64,000 bases of DNA from JABWCQ01 sp964530625 (GTDB lineage Bacteria; Electryoneota; RPQS01): the NCBI GenBank assembly GCA_964530625.1, contig CAZHAK010000002.1:124001-188000 (forward strand), read 5' to 3'. Below are positions 16,655 through 24,394 of this stretch, in pieces. Below the pieces are notes generated by a model. The model had not been told where the DNA came from. It saw only the letters and a program-made list of their open reading frames with translations, and did no database searches. Numbering within the stretch: the stretch's first letter is position 1; every line of letters begins with the position of its first letter. The translations under genes were made by a program, and so were the position numbers.

Positions 16655-17116
16655 TTATACGTAGAGGCTTGGATTTCGTTCGACGCTCCACTCTGCACCG
16701 GGTACTCCATTGATCGTGAAGGATGCGGTAAACGGCACGGATCGGTCGAGCGAGAGCGATACGGCACAGTATTTTGTGAGTGACAGAGTGAGGGCTTTTT
16801 CGACGGAATCTGGTGTCAGGTCTTGTCCGTCGAGTTGAGCATGAAAGTGCAGCGAGGTAAGTCTACGCGGATGAGTTTCGGCACGGGTCGCTTGCACTTC
16901 CATATCAAAACGTGTGAATGTCTTGCGGCTTTTGCCGAGGATGAAGACCATGTCCATGCTGACGCAGCCACCGCACGCGAGGACCAGGGCCTCAAAAGGT
17001 GAATTTGCTCCATTCGTGCCTCCCGAAACGGGGCCGGCATCGAAGGGAACCCAGTGATTTGAATCAGCTTTAGCCAGAAAAGCCATCTGGCCAGTGTGCC
17101 TAAGGAGCACTTTCAA
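16655..17116 (-). CDS. OsmC family protein
   Basis: 153 residues of the OsmC/Ohr fold. The two conserved redox cysteines are present: one in VLACGGCVSMDM (Cys48/Cys51) and Cys117 in LTKYCAVSLSL. OsmC proteins reduce organic hydroperoxides with thiols; this shorter, YhfA-like subgroup is less well characterised. The start is TTG 17116, preceded at five bases by a perfect AGGAGG. It is divergent from dsbD, and a shared regulatory region of about 65 bases would serve both thiol-redox genes. Confidence 0.85.
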   Translation of the reverse strand: MKVLLRHTGQMAFLAKADSNHWVPFDAGPVSGGTNGANSPFEALVLACGGCVSMDMVFILGKSRKTFTRFDMEVQATRAETHPRRLTSLHFHAQLDGQDLTPDSVEKALTLSLTKYCAVSLSLDRSVPFTASFTINGVPGAEWSVERNPSLYV

Positions 17117-17181
17117 GGGAACCTCCTGTGGGGTTTAGGTGTATTAGTAAGGTGACAAAAAACAATAAAAAACGCAATCGT

Positions 17182-18987
17182 ATGACTTGGTTGGCTCGGT
17201 ACATTTTTGTCTTTGGGCTTATTTTCACGAGCGGACTAGCGACCGCACAACCTGATGAGGGTGACGCAAGTTCACCTGGCGTACCCGTGCGCGCGGTGTG
17301 GAGCACAAATGCTATTGCAGCAGGCGGGCAATCCGAACTGGGGCTTGTCTTCAGCGTTCCCCGCAAGCATCATATAACGGATGCGGACTTCGGTCTGTTC
17401 TATGTTGAGGTCGCGGACACGTTAGGATTAACATTCGGTGAACCGATATTCCCAAAAGGCGTTCCGCTCAAAGACGAAGTTTGCTATCGCGGTGAAGTCT
17501 TGTTGCGTGTTCCGGTTACCGCCGGCGCCGATGCCTTAGTCGGGACACACGCGATCACCGTCGAAGCGGGTTACCAAATTTGCAAGGAGACGGATCCGGA
17601 AATCTGTTACTTGCCAGAAAGCAAAACTCTCACGGCCAACACGGTGATTGTCGTCGCAGGCACTAATATCGTTGCCGCCAACGAGAAAATCTTCTTCGGC
17701 GGAAGTGATAGTGGTATTGAGGTCACGGAAGAACCCAAGGGTATCGAAGCCCGGCTTATGGCTGCGCTGGCTAAAGGCTCTTGGACGGCGTTCATGGTCG
17801 CGTTCCTCGGCGGAATTCTTGCAAGTTTCACGCCGTGCGTTTATCCGGTGATTCCAATCACAATCGGCTATATCGGCGGAGCCAGCGCGGGCAAACCATT
17901 ACGCGGGTTGTGGCTATCTTTTATATTCGCATTGGGTATCGCGATTGTTTACAGCACGCTGGGTCTGTTTGCGGCTGCGACTGGGACATTGTTCGGCTCT
18001 ATATCCGGATCACCCGTGGTGAACATCGTGATTGCCGTCGTGTTTGGCTTGATGGGAATCAGTATGTTGGGCGCGTTTGATATTGCTTTGCCGTCGGCTC
18101 TGCAAACCAGTTTAGTCGGAGGCTCAACCAAGAAGGGCTTATTCGGCCCGCTCTTGTTGGGCATGGCTTCGGGGTTAGTAATGGCGCCGTGTGTTGGTCC
18201 GGTGATCGTCGCGCTGTTAGCTTGGGTCGCTCAAACGGGAGATTTGTTTTACGGTTGGGCGCTTTTGTTTGCGTTCTCGTTGGGGCTTGGTTTGCTATTC
18301 TTGGTGATTGGCACGTTTGCCGGAGCGATTCAGGCTCTACCGCGTGCAGGCTCGTGGATGGAAGTTGTCAAGAAGGGCTTTGGTTGGGTGTTGCTCGCGG
18401 GCGCGCTTTATATGCTAAGATTGACAATTCCCATCTCACTTTACTATGCTTGTTGGTCTATCCTGCTGATTACGTTTTCAGTATTTTCCGGGGCGTTTGA
18501 TTCATTGACGGAAGATGCGACACCGCGAAGACGGCTGGGTAAAGCTCTGACACTGTTTATATTTTTGGTTGGCGGCATTTTCCTGTTTAAATCATTCTAC
18601 CCGGAAGGCATCGGCTTGAATGCGGCCAGTGGAGGTTCTCAGGAACTTGAGTGGATGATTAATCAGGAGGAGGAAGCAATTAGCCTTTCCTCCGCCAGCG
18701 GAAAGCCCGTGCTGATCGATGTTTATGCCGATTGGTGCGTGGCTTGTGTGGAGCTTGATGAGAAGACGTGGATTGTTCCGAACGTCCAAAGCCGTGTGGA
18801 CGACTTTGTTCGTTTGAAGCTGGATTTTACGAAGGAAACTCCGTGGGTTTCCGAAATGAAAAAGAAATACAAGATAACGGGAATGCCAACGGTCATACTG
18901 CAGGATGGAGAGCGTGAAATCACGCGCTTCACGGGTTTCAAGACTGCGGATAAATTCATTGCACTTCTCGATCAGCACAACTTATAA
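17182..18987 (+). CDS. dsbD: Thiol:disulfide interchange protein DsbD
   Basis: 601 residues from ATG 17182; GTG 17152 is possible but lacks a good signal peptide start. Signal peptide (MTWLARYIFVFG to LATA), then the periplasmic DsbD-alpha domain (about 30-190), eight membrane helices (about 205-445) with the paired redox-proline motifs FTPCVYPVIP and MAPCVGPVIV, and a C-terminal thioredoxin-like gamma domain with CVAC (Cys519/Cys522) in YADWCVACVELDEKTW. DsbD moves electrons from cytoplasmic thioredoxin to the periplasm. The next gene is a thioredoxin, the natural donor. Confidence 0.95.
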   Translation: MTWLARYIFVFGLIFTSGLATAQPDEGDASSPGVPVRAVWSTNAIAAGGQSELGLVFSVPRKHHITDADFGLFYVEVADTLGLTFGEPIFPKGVPLKDEVCYRGEVLLRVPVTAGADALVGTHAITVEAGYQICKETDPEICYLPESKTLTANTVIVVAGTNIVAANEKIFFGGSDSGIEVTEEPKGIEARLMAALAKGSWTAFMVAFLGGILASFTPCVYPVIPITIGYIGGASAGKPLRGLWLSFIFALGIAIVYSTLGLFAAATGTLFGSISGSPVVNIVIAVVFGLMGISMLGAFDIALPSALQTSLVGGSTKKGLFGPLLLGMASGLVMAPCVGPVIVALLAWVAQTGDLFYGWALLFAFSLGLGLLFLVIGTFAGAIQALPRAGSWMEVVKKGFGWVLLAGALYMLRLTIPISLYYACWSILLITFSVFSGAFDSLTEDATPRRRLGKALTLFIFLVGGIFLFKSFYPEGIGLNAASGGSQELEWMINQEEEAISLSSASGKPVLIDVYADWCVACVELDEKTWIVPNVQSRVDDFVRLKLDFTKETPWVSEMKKKYKITGMPTVILQDGEREITRFTGFKTADKFIALLDQHNL

Positions 18988-19014
18988 CAGAATTGCCTCA
19001 GAAAAGGAGACGAT

Positions 19015-19341
19015 GTGTCCAGTCTGGTCAATGTGACAGATTCAAACTTTGAAGAAAAGATTTTACGAGCGGATCGCCTTGCGGTATTGGATTTCGGAGC
19101 CGAATGGTGCGCGCCGTGCAAGAAGGTTCACGCAATGCTGAAGGAGCTCGCCCCCGATTGGGAAGAGAAGGCGATCATCGGCGAGATTGATATTGCGGCG
19201 AATCCGGAAGTTCCAAGGAAATACGGGGTGCTGAATATTCCGCAAGTACTGTTTTTCAAGAACGGTCAGTTGGTTGAAACCGTGACGGGTGTGTTACCCA
19301 AGGCGAAGCTTGAAGAGAAGTTTCGCAATCACGCGCAATAG
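19015..19341 (+). CDS. Thioredoxin
   Basis: 108 residues, classic thioredoxin length, active site WCAPC (Trp31-Cys35) rather than the more usual WCGPC, and cis-proline in NIPQVLFFKNGQ. GTG start with AAGGAG at the right distance. It lies 27 bp after dsbD and a terminator follows, so the two form an operon in which this thioredoxin can reduce DsbD. WCAPC occurs in several anaerobe and FCB thioredoxins. Confidence 0.93.
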   Translation: MSSLVNVTDSNFEEKILRADRLAVLDFGAEWCAPCKKVHAMLKELAPDWEEKAIIGEIDIAANPEVPRKYGVLNIPQVLFFKNGQLVETVTGVLPKAKLEEKFRNHAQ

Positions 19342-19365
19342 TCCGCAATCACAGTTTACAAACTG

Positions 19366-19402
19366 AACGGGGTCGCTTCGTTATGCGGCCCCGTTTAATT
19401 TT
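19366..19402. terminator. Terminator between thioredoxin and the Lys-rich protein gene
   Basis: Stem AACGGGGTCGC / GCGGCCCCGTT (one G-T pair) with an 8-base loop, followed on the plus strand by TTTAATTTT. It terminates the dsbD-thioredoxin operon and can also serve the convergent minus-strand genes. Confidence 0.8.
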
Positions 19403-19423
19403 GCAACAAATCAATCACGGTTA

Positions 19424-19906
19424 TTATTTCTTAGCCTTCTTTGTCGCGCTCTTCTTGGCGGGTGACTTTGCGGTCGCGGTCTTCGTTGTCGCAGGTTTCG
19501 CTGCTTTCTTCGCCACTTTCTTAGCCGCTTTCTTCACAGGCTCAGCCTTTTTGGCCGGAGCCTTTTTCTCTGCCGCTTTCTTGGCAGCTTCAGGCTTGGG
19601 CTTATTAGCGACAGGTTTTGGTTTTTCAACGGGCTTCACATAAGGTCTAGGTTTTTCCGCAGCGGGTGTTTGAGCCTGACTCACAAATGTTTCGCCCGTC
19701 AATAAGCTAATTTCCTGTTTCAGCTTTTCGATTTTTCCTTCGAGCCGGTCTTTGACTTTGACAATCTCACGATTCATCGCGCTCATATGTCCTGCTCCAA
19801 GCATGGCACCCAGTTTCCATTTGCCGGACGCAGCGTGCAGTTCCCTTTCAGCCATCAACAGTTTGAGTCTTAACGAGCGTACTTTTTTCTCGAGTGTTTC
19901 ATCCAT
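19424..19906 (-). CDS. Histone H1-like Lys/Ala/Pro-rich protein with coiled-coil N-terminus
   Basis: 160 residues in two parts. Residues 1-70 are helical and charged (ETLEKKVRSLRLKLLMAERE, VKVKDRLEGKIEKLKQEISL), probably a coiled coil. Residues 75-160 are nearly all Lys, Ala, Pro and Thr in short repeats such as KKAAEKKAPAKKAEPVKK, resembling the C-terminal tail of histone H1 and bacterial H1-like proteins (AlgP, Hc1). Such tails bind DNA nonspecifically. It lies 44 bases downstream of thymidine phosphorylase in the long minus-strand run. The family is unrecognised. The tail composition matches the N-terminal extension of topA at 53042. Confidence 0.6.
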   Translation of the reverse strand: MDETLEKKVRSLRLKLLMAERELHAASGKWKLGAMLGAGHMSAMNREIVKVKDRLEGKIEKLKQEISLLTGETFVSQAQTPAAEKPRPYVKPVEKPKPVANKPKPEAAKKAAEKKAPAKKAEPVKKAAKKVAKKAAKPATTKTATAKSPAKKSATKKAKK

Positions 19907-19950
19907 ATTAGATCCGTGCTTTCTGGTTGAGGGGTGATATTGCTCAACGA

Positions 19951-21261
19951 TTATTCAATGCAAAAATATGTCAGAGGGCGCGTCGGCGCATCCTCCGGTT
20001 GAATTTCAAATGCATTCGTGACGCGCTTGATGGCTGAGGTCGAATCGGCGCGATCAGACGACCATTGCAAACGGGCGAGCGTCTCGCCCTTGGTGACTTG
20101 TTCACCGCGCTGTTTTAGAAAAATGATTCCCGCCGAGTGATCAATTATGTCTGTTGATACTTTTCGTCCTGCGCAAACGTCCACCAAGGCTAATCCAATC
20201 TCACGCGGGTGAACCTCGTGAATACAACCATCATGCTGCGCGATGACATTGTGTGTGAAGCGTGCCGGAACGCCGGATTCAAATTCGGCCCAGACTGCGG
20301 AATCTGTGCCCTGCGCCTCGGCAATGCTGCGAAACCTGCGATAGCCTTTTCCGCTACGCAGAAGAGTAAGGAAATCTTTCATCCCCTGTTCGATGTTTGT
20401 GCTTAAGTTTCCGAGCATGAGCATCGTGCCGCCGAGTAGTGCACACAGCTCAATCAGTCTCCTGTCGCCCTCACCCGACAGAAGAATCTCGAGACACTCT
20501 CGAACTTCGACCGCGTTGCCGGCGGTTTTGCCCAATGGCTCGTGCATGTCGGTGCCGTGAACAATGGTGGTGACATTATATGTCCGCGACCAACTCACCA
20601 ATCGTTCGCTAAGTTCGCGCGCTTCTTCAGTTGACTTTAGGAAACCGCCGGGCCCGATTTTGACGTCCATAACCAGACCTTCTGTGCCTTCGGCAATTTT
20701 CTTGGATAGAATGCTTGCTGCAATCAGCGGCGGAATTGCCACGGTGGAAGTAACATCACGCAACGCGTAAAGTCTTCTGTCTGCCGGCACGAGCGTATTC
20801 GTCTGTGCTCCGAACGCACAACCATGTTCTTTTAGAATACTTTCAAACTCTTTGTGAGAAAGCGCGACTCGCAAACCACGCAGACTTTCAAGTTTGTCAA
20901 GCGTGCCACCCGTGTGGCCGAGCGCACGTCCCGAAATCATGGGCACCGCAATTCCTGCTTCGGCAACCACGGGAGCAATAATAAGTGAGGTTTTGTCGCC
21001 GATGCCGCCGGTCGAGTGCTTGTCAATCTTCGGCTTGGGAATATCGGGAAATGACAGCCGTTCACCAGAGCGGATCATCGCATCAAGAAATCTGCGTCCT
21101 TCGCGGTCCGTCACCCCGCGAAAGTAGATGGCCATGAGCAAGGCAGCCATCTGATACTCCGGAATTATTTCGCGCGCATACTCCAAGACGAGATAGTCAA
21201 TCTCCTGATCGGATAGTTCGCCGCCACTCTGCTTGCGCGCAATAAGTTCCGAAACCTGCAC
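19951..21261 (-). CDS. deoA: Thymidine/pyrimidine-nucleoside phosphorylase
   Basis: 436 residues, standard for the family. The phosphate/nucleoside motif KHSTGGIGDKTSLIIAP is complete, as are MISGRALGHTGGTLDKLES and KIGPGGFLKS. The enzyme splits thymidine or uridine with phosphate to base and (deoxy)ribose-1-phosphate in nucleoside salvage. GTG start five bases after the upstream glgC stop, so it is co-transcribed with glgC although the pathways differ. Whether it is DeoA (thymidine) or Pdp (broad pyrimidine) cannot be separated here. Confidence 0.9.
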   Translation of the reverse strand: MQVSELIARKQSGGELSDQEIDYLVLEYAREIIPEYQMAALLMAIYFRGVTDREGRRFLDAMIRSGERLSFPDIPKPKIDKHSTGGIGDKTSLIIAPVVAEAGIAVPMISGRALGHTGGTLDKLESLRGLRVALSHKEFESILKEHGCAFGAQTNTLVPADRRLYALRDVTSTVAIPPLIAASILSKKIAEGTEGLVMDVKIGPGGFLKSTEEARELSERLVSWSRTYNVTTIVHGTDMHEPLGKTAGNAVEVRECLEILLSGEGDRRLIELCALLGGTMLMLGNLSTNIEQGMKDFLTLLRSGKGYRRFRSIAEAQGTDSAVWAEFESGVPARFTHNVIAQHDGCIHEVHPREIGLALVDVCAGRKVSTDIIDHSAGIIFLKQRGEQVTKGETLARLQWSSDRADSTSAIKRVTNAFEIQPEDAPTRPLTYFCIE

Positions 21262-21266
21262 GACCG

Positions 21267-22556
21267 TTAGCGGGCAGGCAGCATTGAGCCGTCGGGAATC
21301 ACGGCGTCCTTTTCGACGATGACGATGCCGTCCCGGACGGAGTAGCCTTCGCCGTCATGGTCCGGAACATTGTCACCCGGATCAATTCGTACGCCGTATC
21401 CTATGCGAGCGTTTTTGTCGATGATCGCTTTGCGAATCACGGTATCGCCGCCTATGCCCACATCCGGTCGACCTGTTTCTCTATTTTCGAGCATCGACTC
21501 GTTGGTTTCAAAATAATCCGCTCCGCAGATAATCGAGTCAATAATTTTTACTCCCGACTTTGAAATTGTGCGAGTGCCGAGAATAGAATGTTCGATTGCG
21601 CCATGTTCGATTCTGGATCCTGCGCAAATCAACACGCGCTTCAGATATACTTCGCGCATACTGGCGCCCGGGAGGAATCTTGGTCGAGTAAACAGGCGCA
21701 GACTTGAATCATGCAAACTAAAAGCGGGTTGCGGATCGGTTAAGGCGAGGTTCGCGTCGTAATAAGATTTAATAGTTCCAATATCTTCCCAGTAACCGCT
21801 GAAAGGATAGGCGTACACTCGATGAGTGTGGATGGCATTTGGAATCACATCTTTGCCAAAGTCAGAACCTGTATCCGGCGCAAGTAATTTCTCAATCGCT
21901 TCCCAGCGAATCATGTAAACTCCCATCGAGGCCATGACGACGGGTTCATCCGAGTCGAAGTTTTCAGAACGAAACATGCCACCTGAGAGCTCCCAACCTT
22001 TTATCTCATCAGCAGTCTTTGGTTTCTCTTTGAACTCAGTGATGCGTCCTTCATCATTGACCTGCATGATACCGAAGCGCGCTGCGTCAACTATCGTGAC
22101 AGGATAAGTCGCAATGGTGATGTCGGCACGTGAGCGGCGGTGCAGTGCGAGCATCCCGCGATAGTCCATCCAATAGATGTGATCACCAGAGAGAATCAGA
22201 ACATCGCTTGGGCCGGAAGGTTTGATGTGGCGGAGATTCTTGCGCACGGCATCGGCGGTGCCTTGCAGCCAATCGCTGGTGTCAATCGTCTGCTCAGCTG
22301 CGAGGACCGTGACAAAACCGTCGCGAAAGGCGTCAAAGGCGTACGTCATCGACACATGACGATTCAGCGAAGCCGAGTTAAATTGAGTCACGACAAAAAT
22401 TCTGCTTAGGTCGGAATGCAGGCAGTTTGAAACAGGAATATCAATCAAGCGATACATGCCGCCGAATGGAACGGCAGGCTTTGAACGTGGCTTGGTGAGC
22501 GGATGCAAACGAGTTCCTCGTCCACCACCCAAAATTACGGATACTACTCTGTCCAT
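21267..22556 (-). CDS. glgC: Glucose-1-phosphate adenylyltransferase GlgC
   Basis: 429 residues. N-terminal nucleotidyltransferase with ILGGGRGTRLHPLTKPRSKP and AVPFGGMYRLIDIPVSNC, the metal region LSGDHIYWMDYR, and WLQGTADAV; the C-terminal third is a left-handed beta-helix (ARIGYGVRIDPGDNV). It makes ADP-glucose for glycogen synthesis. It sits with a GlmM-type hexose-phosphate mutase just upstream, which could supply glucose-1-phosphate, so a small glycogen module is likely. The allosteric effector cannot be read out reliably. Confidence 0.95.
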   Translation of the reverse strand: MDRVVSVILGGGRGTRLHPLTKPRSKPAVPFGGMYRLIDIPVSNCLHSDLSRIFVVTQFNSASLNRHVSMTYAFDAFRDGFVTVLAAEQTIDTSDWLQGTADAVRKNLRHIKPSGPSDVLILSGDHIYWMDYRGMLALHRRSRADITIATYPVTIVDAARFGIMQVNDEGRITEFKEKPKTADEIKGWELSGGMFRSENFDSDEPVVMASMGVYMIRWEAIEKLLAPDTGSDFGKDVIPNAIHTHRVYAYPFSGYWEDIGTIKSYYDANLALTDPQPAFSLHDSSLRLFTRPRFLPGASMREVYLKRVLICAGSRIEHGAIEHSILGTRTISKSGVKIIDSIICGADYFETNESMLENRETGRPDVGIGGDTVIRKAIIDKNARIGYGVRIDPGDNVPDHDGEGYSVRDGIVIVEKDAVIPDGSMLPAR

Positions 22557-22586
22557 ATGATTTAACTATTCTCTTTTGAGTCAATG

Positions 22587-23942
22587 CTAGTTAATGAATC
22601 CGAGTATTTCATCGGTCAATCGGTCAGCTTCTTCGAGCGTTTGGGCTTCTGCGAATACGCGTACAATAGGCTCAGTGTTTGAGGCACGTGCTTGTACCCA
22701 CGAATTACCGAGTCGCCATTTCAAACCGTCCAAAGTCTCCACTTTTCCAAAACGATCGAAGCTGCGCAGACTGTCCAAAGCTTTACGCTGCTGTACGAGA
22801 TCGGCAAACTCCATTTTCCTTTTGACAAGGTGATACTGCGGCATAGAATCAAAAAGTTCTGCAGAGGAGCCGCCGAACTCTAAGAGGGCTTGCAAGACGA
22901 GCGCCGTGCCAATCGCGGCGTCGCGCGACGCGTGAATCATCGGCAACATCACACCGCCGTTGCCTTCGCCGCCGAACGCGGCTTGGACTTCAAGCATTTT
23001 CTGGGCGACATGAGCTTCGCCGACTTTCGTTTCATAATAATCACGATTGAAACTTAGCGTGATATCTTTCAGCGCAAGACTTGTTGAACAGTTTGCGACG
23101 ACAGGTCCAGCTATATGAGGCAGAGCCGCTAAGGCGGACGCGCATAGGGTCAACTCTTCACCCGCAGGTTTTCCGTCGGAGCGAATCAGCGCCAGCCGGT
23201 CGGCGTCAGGATCGAGCACAAAACCAATCTCAACGTTTGCGGCTTTCATCGCAGCGGCTACATCGCCGAGGTTTTCGGCAATCGGCTCAGGATTGCGCGG
23301 GAATTTTCCAGTCGGCTCAAGATGAAATCCTACAACATCGCAGCCAAGCAGCTCAAGCAACTTGTTTAGCAATTCTCCGCCTGCGCCATGAACGCCATCA
23401 ATCCCAACACGAAACTTACGCGCGCGTAAGTCATCGACTCTCAGAAATGGAAGCGCAAGAACGGCGTTGATATGATTTTCTACGGCGAAGTCGTCCCGTT
23501 GATATCCACCCACTGCGAATGCGTCCACATCGAAGGACTCGTTGGATTCCACGGACGTGCGAAGCGCTTTGCCGCGATCTTCATCAATGAACAGTCCGTT
23601 ACTGCCGTAAAATTTCAGCGCGTTCCACTCGGCGGGATTGTGACTCGCTGTTATCGCGATGCCGCCAACTGCTTGGTGTTGCCGAATGGCCAAGGCAACG
23701 GTCGGAGTCGGTACAACGCCAACATCAATAACGCTTGCGCCAGACGAAGCCAATCCCGAGATGGTCGCCGCGCGCATCATGGTTTTGCTGACGCGGCTGT
23801 CACCTCCGATGATCACGGGTCCGGGAGCACAGCTCTTGCCGAAAGCTTGCGCCCATCGCAGACACACTTCCGCAGTCATGCTCTTGCCGACGACGCCGCG
23901 TACTCCGGAAATCGAGATCATCAGCGGCGATTCATTCACCAT
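22587..23942 (-). CDS. glmM: Phosphohexomutase, GlmM/ManB type
   Basis: 451 residues from ATG 23942, which overlaps the preceding TGA. The phosphoserine is Ser100 in ITASHNPAEWNALK, the Mg-binding loop is DPDADRLALI, the sugar-binding loop GEGNGGVMLP, and the phosphate-binding loop RASNTEPIVRV. These show the alpha-D-phosphohexomutase superfamily. The length and GVRGVVG start fit phosphoglucosamine mutase, but relatives act on mannose or glucose phosphates. Next to glgC, glucose-1-phosphate supply is a possible role. GTG 23954 is an alternative start. Confidence 0.8.
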   Translation of the reverse strand: MVNESPLMISISGVRGVVGKSMTAEVCLRWAQAFGKSCAPGPVIIGGDSRVSKTMMRAATISGLASSGASVIDVGVVPTPTVALAIRQHQAVGGIAITASHNPAEWNALKFYGSNGLFIDEDRGKALRTSVESNESFDVDAFAVGGYQRDDFAVENHINAVLALPFLRVDDLRARKFRVGIDGVHGAGGELLNKLLELLGCDVVGFHLEPTGKFPRNPEPIAENLGDVAAAMKAANVEIGFVLDPDADRLALIRSDGKPAGEELTLCASALAALPHIAGPVVANCSTSLALKDITLSFNRDYYETKVGEAHVAQKMLEVQAAFGGEGNGGVMLPMIHASRDAAIGTALVLQALLEFGGSSAELFDSMPQYHLVKRKMEFADLVQQRKALDSLRSFDRFGKVETLDGLKWRLGNSWVQARASNTEPIVRVFAEAQTLEEADRLTDEILGFIN

Positions 23943-24391
23943 TTTCCCGGCCACTCTCTTCCGATGAATTCCGCGATCGCCTCCAAAAACTTCTGATCAT
24001 TGATGTCGAAGTCGCCAATATTTTTGCCGTCAATATCAATTTCACCGATGATTAAGCCATCCGAGTAAATCGGCACGACGATTTCAGACTTTGTGTTAGT
24101 GAAGCAGGAAAGATAGCGCGGATCCGCATGGACGTCTTCGACGATTATGGTTTGTTCTTCACGCACGGCGGCTCCGCAAATTCCTTCCGCTATCGGAATG
24201 CGCGTATGCTCGGTAGGCTGATCACCCGTCCACGGCCCGAGATTCAGATGATGTCCGTCCACCCAATACAGTCCGATCCAATCGTACTTGGGATAGGTTT
24301 GCCGCAGTAATTCGCACAGTGCTTGAGCGCGCACGCGGAAATCACCCTGCGGAAGTTTACTGATTATTTTTGATGGAGAGTGTAAAGACAT
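23936..24391 (-). CDS. GAF-domain protein, free methionine-(R)-sulfoxide reductase-like
   Basis: 151 residues forming a single GAF domain that closely follows the fRMsr (MsrC) pattern: YDWIGLYWVDG, LGPWTGDQP, RIPIAEGICGAAV, VEDVHADPRYLSCFTNTKSE, IVVPIYSDGLIIGEIDID. In the E. coli enzyme Cys84, Cys94 and Cys118 do catalysis and resolution. Here the last two are kept (Cys72, Cys96) but the first position is His62. It would reduce free methionine-R-sulfoxide in the cytoplasm. It lies three bases after polX and overlaps glmM in a coupled run. Confidence 0.75.
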   Translation of the reverse strand: MSLHSPSKIISKLPQGDFRVRAQALCELLRQTYPKYDWIGLYWVDGHHLNLGPWTGDQPTEHTRIPIAEGICGAAVREEQTIIVEDVHADPRYLSCFTNTKSEIVVPIYSDGLIIGEIDIDGKNIGDFDINDQKFLEAIAEFIGREWPGKW

Positions 24392-24394
24392 TTT

